64,000 bases of DNA from contig NZ_CP059724.1 in the NCBI RefSeq assembly GCF_022369515.1, forward strand, positions 1,426,001-1,490,000, given 5' to 3'. The stretch's first letter is position 1; every line of letters starts with the position of its first letter. Positions 61,458-64,000 of this stretch are shown piece by piece. The translations under genes and the position numbers were made by a program. Source of the stretch: Paenibacillus sp. 19GGS1-52. Its GTDB lineage: Bacteria; Bacillota; Bacilli; Paenibacillales; Paenibacillaceae. The notes beneath the pieces are model-generated. The model saw nothing but the letters and a program-made list of their open reading frames with translations. It ran no database searches and was not told the DNA's origin.

Positions 61458-61919
61458 TTGAAGATTGAATACTTTGATACAAATCAAGCATCTCTTGAAT
61501 TAATCAAGACCTTATGGGAACGGCTTAGAGATCACCATATCTCATTATCGACCCACTTTTCAGAGCAAATAGCGAGTAACACTTTTGAAAAAAGATCTAA
61601 AGACCTACGAGAAAAATCTATTCAAGGACAAGTAAAGATAATATTAGCTCAAGAATCAGAAACCAAGAGTTTAATCGGATATTGTATTAGTTCGATTGAT
61701 AAAGAGGGTCAAGGTGAGATTGATTCAATATATATATTGGATGAATTCAGAGGCAAGGGCGTTGGGAACATATTAATGGAACGTACTCTGAATTGGATTA
61801 AGAACCAGGGAATAAAGAATATTTGTATATCTGTTTTGTTGGGTAATGAACAAGCAATTAAGTTTTATGAGAAGTATGGATTTTACCCCAGAACCTACCT
61901 TTTGAAGAACAGAAATTAG
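61458..61919 (+). CDS. Cassette 45 first gene: GNAT acetyltransferase
   Basis: 153 residues from TTG at 61458 with GGGTGA upstream. Motif A is IDSIYILDEFRGKGVGNILM (RGKGVG), motif B is ISVLLGNEQAIKFYEKYGFY. Substrate unknown. Third GNAT gene in the window; followed by remnants rather than a full repeat. Confidence 0.83.
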   Translation: MKIEYFDTNQASLELIKTLWERLRDHHISLSTHFSEQIASNTFEKRSKDLREKSIQGQVKIILAQESETKSLIGYCISSIDKEGQGEIDSIYILDEFRGKGVGNILMERTLNWIKNQGIKNICISVLLGNEQAIKFYEKYGFYPRTYLLKNRN

Positions 61920-61929
61920 AGGGAAACTC

Positions 61930-62058
61930 GAAGAAGAAGGAATCATCGATAAGTTTGAAGATAACGGTTTTATTCCGGCGAAATCTTCATACATAATCTC
62001 TCCTACCAGGACGACTTTCAATATAAACACAGAGAACATGGAACTATTATGGAGATAA
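61930..62058 (+). pseudogene. C-terminal gene remnant
   Basis: About 42 codons in frame, EEGIIDKFEDNGFIPAKSSY followed by IISPTRTTFNINTENMELLW, then TAA. No start. Downstream, TTCATAAC at 62083-62090 with CACCGTG after it may be a trace of a boundary repeat. Confidence 0.4.
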
Positions 62059-62239
62059 CTACCATTAAAGAATTAATATCTATTCATAACACCGTGATTT
62101 TCTCAAACACTTTCTCATAAAGACCATCATTAAGCACCCTACTAAATAAGGATGATATTTTTGTGGATTTAATACTGGGAGTAGATATTGGATTTCATGA
62201 TGGATGTTTATTGCTAGCAAAGTCACCCTAAATACTCGG

Positions 62240-62368
62240 ATGAAACAAATATTGAGTAGTCTTAACAACTTAATAGAACAATATGAATCAAGATCTGCTG
62301 AGCTTAAAAACTTAATTGAATTTGAGGAAGAACTTACTAAGAGATATTTGAAAGTAGGGACTAAATGA
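62240..62368 (+). CDS. Short coiled-coil protein coupled to the HEAT gene, possibly a fragment
   Basis: 42 residues from ATG: MKQILSSLNNLIEQYESRSA with ELKNLIEFEEELTKRYLKVG. The stop TGA overlaps the next ATG (ATGA), a sign of coupled translation. It may be the 3' end of a broken gene because the frame is closed shortly upstream. Confidence 0.4.
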   Translation: MKQILSSLNNLIEQYESRSAELKNLIEFEEELTKRYLKVGTK

Positions 62369-63051
62369 AGAAGTTCATGAGTTTTTTGAATATTATTTCT
62401 GTAACTGAAGGCAAAGATAGATACATCCGAAATCTTATTAATCGAATGTCTACAGTTGATAATGCTAAAAGTTCAGGCGAATCTATCAGTTTTAAAGCAC
62501 ATAGAGAAGCAGAATCATTAAGCGATAAAGACTTGATTCCAATATTAGTTGATCATATTAGCAACTCAAGTAGTCAAGGGTTGAAGTCATTTAGAAATGC
62601 TGCATATTTCATACTTTCAAAGTTGCTTCAAAAACACGAAAACCTTGAGGCACTACAGTTCTTAATTAATCAACTAAAGCTAGAAATTGATAAGTATGTG
62701 ATTAGTAGCATGTTAGATCGAATCTCAGAATTAAATAAAACTGAATCTATTGAATTAGCCCCGATTTTTCAGTTTGTACAACATCAAGATTGGACAATTC
62801 GACATTCTGCAATAAGGGCTCTTAAGAAATCTAGAGACCCGCAAGCTAGAAAAGTAATTCTAGAGATTATTTTAAGGAGCAAAGGTGATTTTAGAAAGAA
62901 TAAAGAAGATATTATTTATTCTGTTTCTACATTATCTGATATTGGTACTATTGAAGACTTGGAATTATTAGAAGAGTTATCAATTAATAAAATACGTGAT
63001 ATTAGAGATTCATCTACTTATGCTATAGAAACTATAAATAAACGTCAATAA
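62365..63051 (+). CDS. Cassette 45 last gene: HEAT-repeat protein
   Basis: 228 residues. Tandem helix pairs: DLIPILVDHISNSSSQGLKS, FRNAAYFILSKLLQKHENLE, HQDWTIRHSAIRALKKSRDP and RDIRDSSTYAIETINKRQ. These are HEAT repeats; the protein probably binds another protein. No signal peptide. Related in type to the split gene of cassette 29. Closed by the full repeat R45. Confidence 0.78.
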   Translation: MKKFMSFLNIISVTEGKDRYIRNLINRMSTVDNAKSSGESISFKAHREAESLSDKDLIPILVDHISNSSSQGLKSFRNAAYFILSKLLQKHENLEALQFLINQLKLEIDKYVISSMLDRISELNKTESIELAPIFQFVQHQDWTIRHSAIRALKKSRDPQARKVILEIILRSKGDFRKNKEDIIYSVSTLSDIGTIEDLELLEELSINKIRDIRDSSTYAIETINKRQ

Positions 63052-63086
63052 ACAAGCGGATGGTATTTTTCAAAGAAGTCAGTTCC

Positions 63087-63273
63087 TTCAGATAACACCA
63101 TATTCACGCTTCGAGCCATTCGGCTCTCGTTCCGGAAGTTAGAGGTGGATTTAGCGAAGCATTTTCAGCAGCAGGGAGCGGAATCAACCGGACACATCCT
63201 GCTACCTAACCGCATCGCGGCCAGTTGCTTCGCTCCTTTAAGGTGGGAGGACGTCGTGAATACCAAAACGTTA
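63087..63273 (+). repeat. Repeat R45, class B
   Basis: Left box TTCAGATAAC, ATATTCACG/CGTGAATAC, GCC/GGC, GTTCCGG/CCGGAC, apical CTACCTAACC/TTAAGGTGGGAGG, right core ACGTTATGTGAAAT. Very similar to R21. Confidence 0.9.
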
Positions 63274-63315
63274 TGTGAAATACCCTAAATGCGATATAAG
63301 GAGGATCTGATAGGT

Positions 63316-63645
63316 ATGGGTGTTACATACCAATTAATAAACTTATCAAAGAAAGAAGTTATTAATTACTCTCACCTACCGGCTTCAAAACTAAGGGGAA
63401 TCGTTGGAAATCCAGTCTCTTCCGCGATTACTACCTGGTACTTAATAAATAACATAGGCGATACTATTACATTTCTTTCGGAACTAGATGAATCTCCACA
63501 AGACATAGAACACTATAAAGAAGTAACAGATAGAATAATCAATGAATTAATTCAGAATCAAATTCTAAAAGATGAAGGATTAATGTATGTAGATAAAGAT
63601 GATTCTAGTAATTTATATAAGGGATTTAAAGAATATTTGGATTGA
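63316..63645 (+). CDS. Cassette 46: paralog of the cassette 36 protein
   Basis: 109 residues from ATG at 63316 with AAGGAGGA upstream. Over 90 percent of positions appear the same as in 55441-55773, including leader and the cassette start TTATGTGAAATACCCTAA. It differs at ATT/TTA positions and at the end (SSNLYKGFKEYLD). Cassette ends TTATGTGAA / TTCACATAA pair exactly. Confidence 0.68.
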   Translation: MGVTYQLINLSKKEVINYSHLPASKLRGIVGNPVSSAITTWYLINNIGDTITFLSELDESPQDIEHYKEVTDRIINELIQNQILKDEGLMYVDKDDSSNLYKGFKEYLD

Positions 63646-63659
63646 CTTAGGGTAGGTAC

Positions 63660-63762
63660 TTCACATAACAATGATTCAAGCTATCAGCCCTGCGAGGCTA
63701 AGTCTACGACCCAGTCACTTTGCTCCTTTAAGCCTCTCGGGTTCATGAAGACAACAACGTTA
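63660..63762 (+). repeat. Repeat R46, class D with left deletion
   Basis: Left box TTCACATAAC followed by ATGATTCAAGC, then a jump to TGCGAGGCTAAG; apical GCGAGGCTAAG/TTTAAGCCTCTCGG and right core ACGTTATAGGAAAT. 103 bp. Confidence 0.85.
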
Positions 63763-63865
63763 TAGGAAATCAGAGAAAGACTATAAATTTCAATTGAAAA
63801 TACATTAATAAACCTAAAATTAAAATTTAATTGGAATAATTACCCTTATGGAGAGGCGAAAGTTC

Positions 63866-64000
63866 ATGAATAGGACTGAGATTGAAGAAGCAATTAAAGA
63901 TATTTGTGGGAAAATAATACTTTCATTAAGAGGTAATCAAGGTGAAGATGGTAATGCTCTTATTGATGCAGAATTAATTGAATCACTCCACAGAAACTTA
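63866..64000 (+). CDS. Cassette 47: unknown protein, cut by window end
   Basis: ATG with GGAGAGGCGAAAGTTC upstream. The first 45 residues read MNRTEIEEAIKDICGKIILS and GNQGEDGNALIDAELIESLH. Too little to assign. It shows that the array goes on past the window. Confidence 0.6.
   Translation, partial: MNRTEIEEAIKDICGKIILSLRGNQGEDGNALIDAELIESLHRNL

Noticed and set aside
28773..64000. CRISPR array.
   Set aside because: Repeats are 85-190 bp and imperfect, and the spacers are 180-2300 bp with genes and ribosome sites. No cas genes were seen.
28773..64000. A simple MITE or REP family scattered between genes.
   Set aside because: Such elements would have matching outer ends within each copy. Here the outer ends match across the gene between two copies, and the copies all point one way.
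1..64000. rRNA or tRNA genes.
   Set aside because: No tRNA cloverleaf with a CCA-type end or T-arm GGTTCGAATC pattern and no rRNA-like conserved stretch was seen by eye; a tRNAscan-SE run would settle it.

Overview
The window looks like a chromosomal segment of a spore-forming Firmicute, most likely a Paenibacillus-type organism (inference). Supporting genes are a gerE-like spore-coat regulator with a sigma-K-like promoter, a YhcN/YlaJ-type spore lipoprotein, a complete nag operon and an EfeUOB iron importer with a Fur box.

Layout. 1-6.4 kb: end of a GT4 glycosyltransferase with an arginine-rich tail, then a tightly overlapping five-gene operon for a modified UDP-sugar and glycan assembly. 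6.4-7.4 kb: spore lipoprotein. 7.5-10.3 kb (minus): nagA-nagB-RpiR regulator for amino-sugar use. 10.6-11.9 kb: an IS3-family element. 12.1-16.2 kb (minus): efeO-efeB-efeU. 16.5-17.5 kb (minus): LacI-type regulator. 17.8-27.8 kb: gerE, three partial copies of its 3' end, a recombinase remnant, an LRR gene and a GNAT gene each bounded by a small repeat family, a PD40 propeller protein, a SagB-type oxidoreductase, and a PH-like membrane gene broken by an IS3-family element that itself contains another IS.

27.8-64 kb: the main discovery. A decayed tyrosine recombinase gene (27823-28614) is followed, with no other gene between, by an array of about 46 cassettes, all in the same direction and running off the end of the window. 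Most cassettes hold one small AT-rich gene with its own ribosome binding site, and then a large palindromic repeat (about 85-190 bp) that begins N3-TAAC and ends ACGTTA-N3-GAAAT. The outer arms of each repeat do not pair with each other. Instead the first 8-17 bases of a cassette (TTA-N3-GAAAT-N4) are complementary to the bases just before the repeat that closes the same cassette (N4-ACATC-N3-TAAC). At least 23 cassettes match exactly over the core box, and many match over 14-17 bases. The inner arms (TATTCACG/CGTGAATA) covary inside one repeat. This is the signature expected if cassettes move as circles by recombination between G and TTA, as in integrons, but with longer repeats, an extended outer stem and a codirectional recombinase.

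Cassette cargo includes DUF2691, DUF2199, DUF3977, SF0329, SUKH-like, Imm50-like, HIT, CHAP, GNAT, ATP-grasp, peptidase E, gluzincin-like peptidase, metallophosphoesterase, HEAT-repeat and zinc-ribbon proteins, plus many unknowns. Two ORF-less cassettes carry a good sigma-A-like promoter. Several cassettes are duplicated, frameshifted or hit by insertion sequences (an IS4 and an IS3-family copy, both with readable target duplications). With the recombinase decayed, the array may now be driven in trans or be frozen. No rRNA, tRNA or CRISPR array was seen. Family names come from recognition of sequence patterns, not from a database search.
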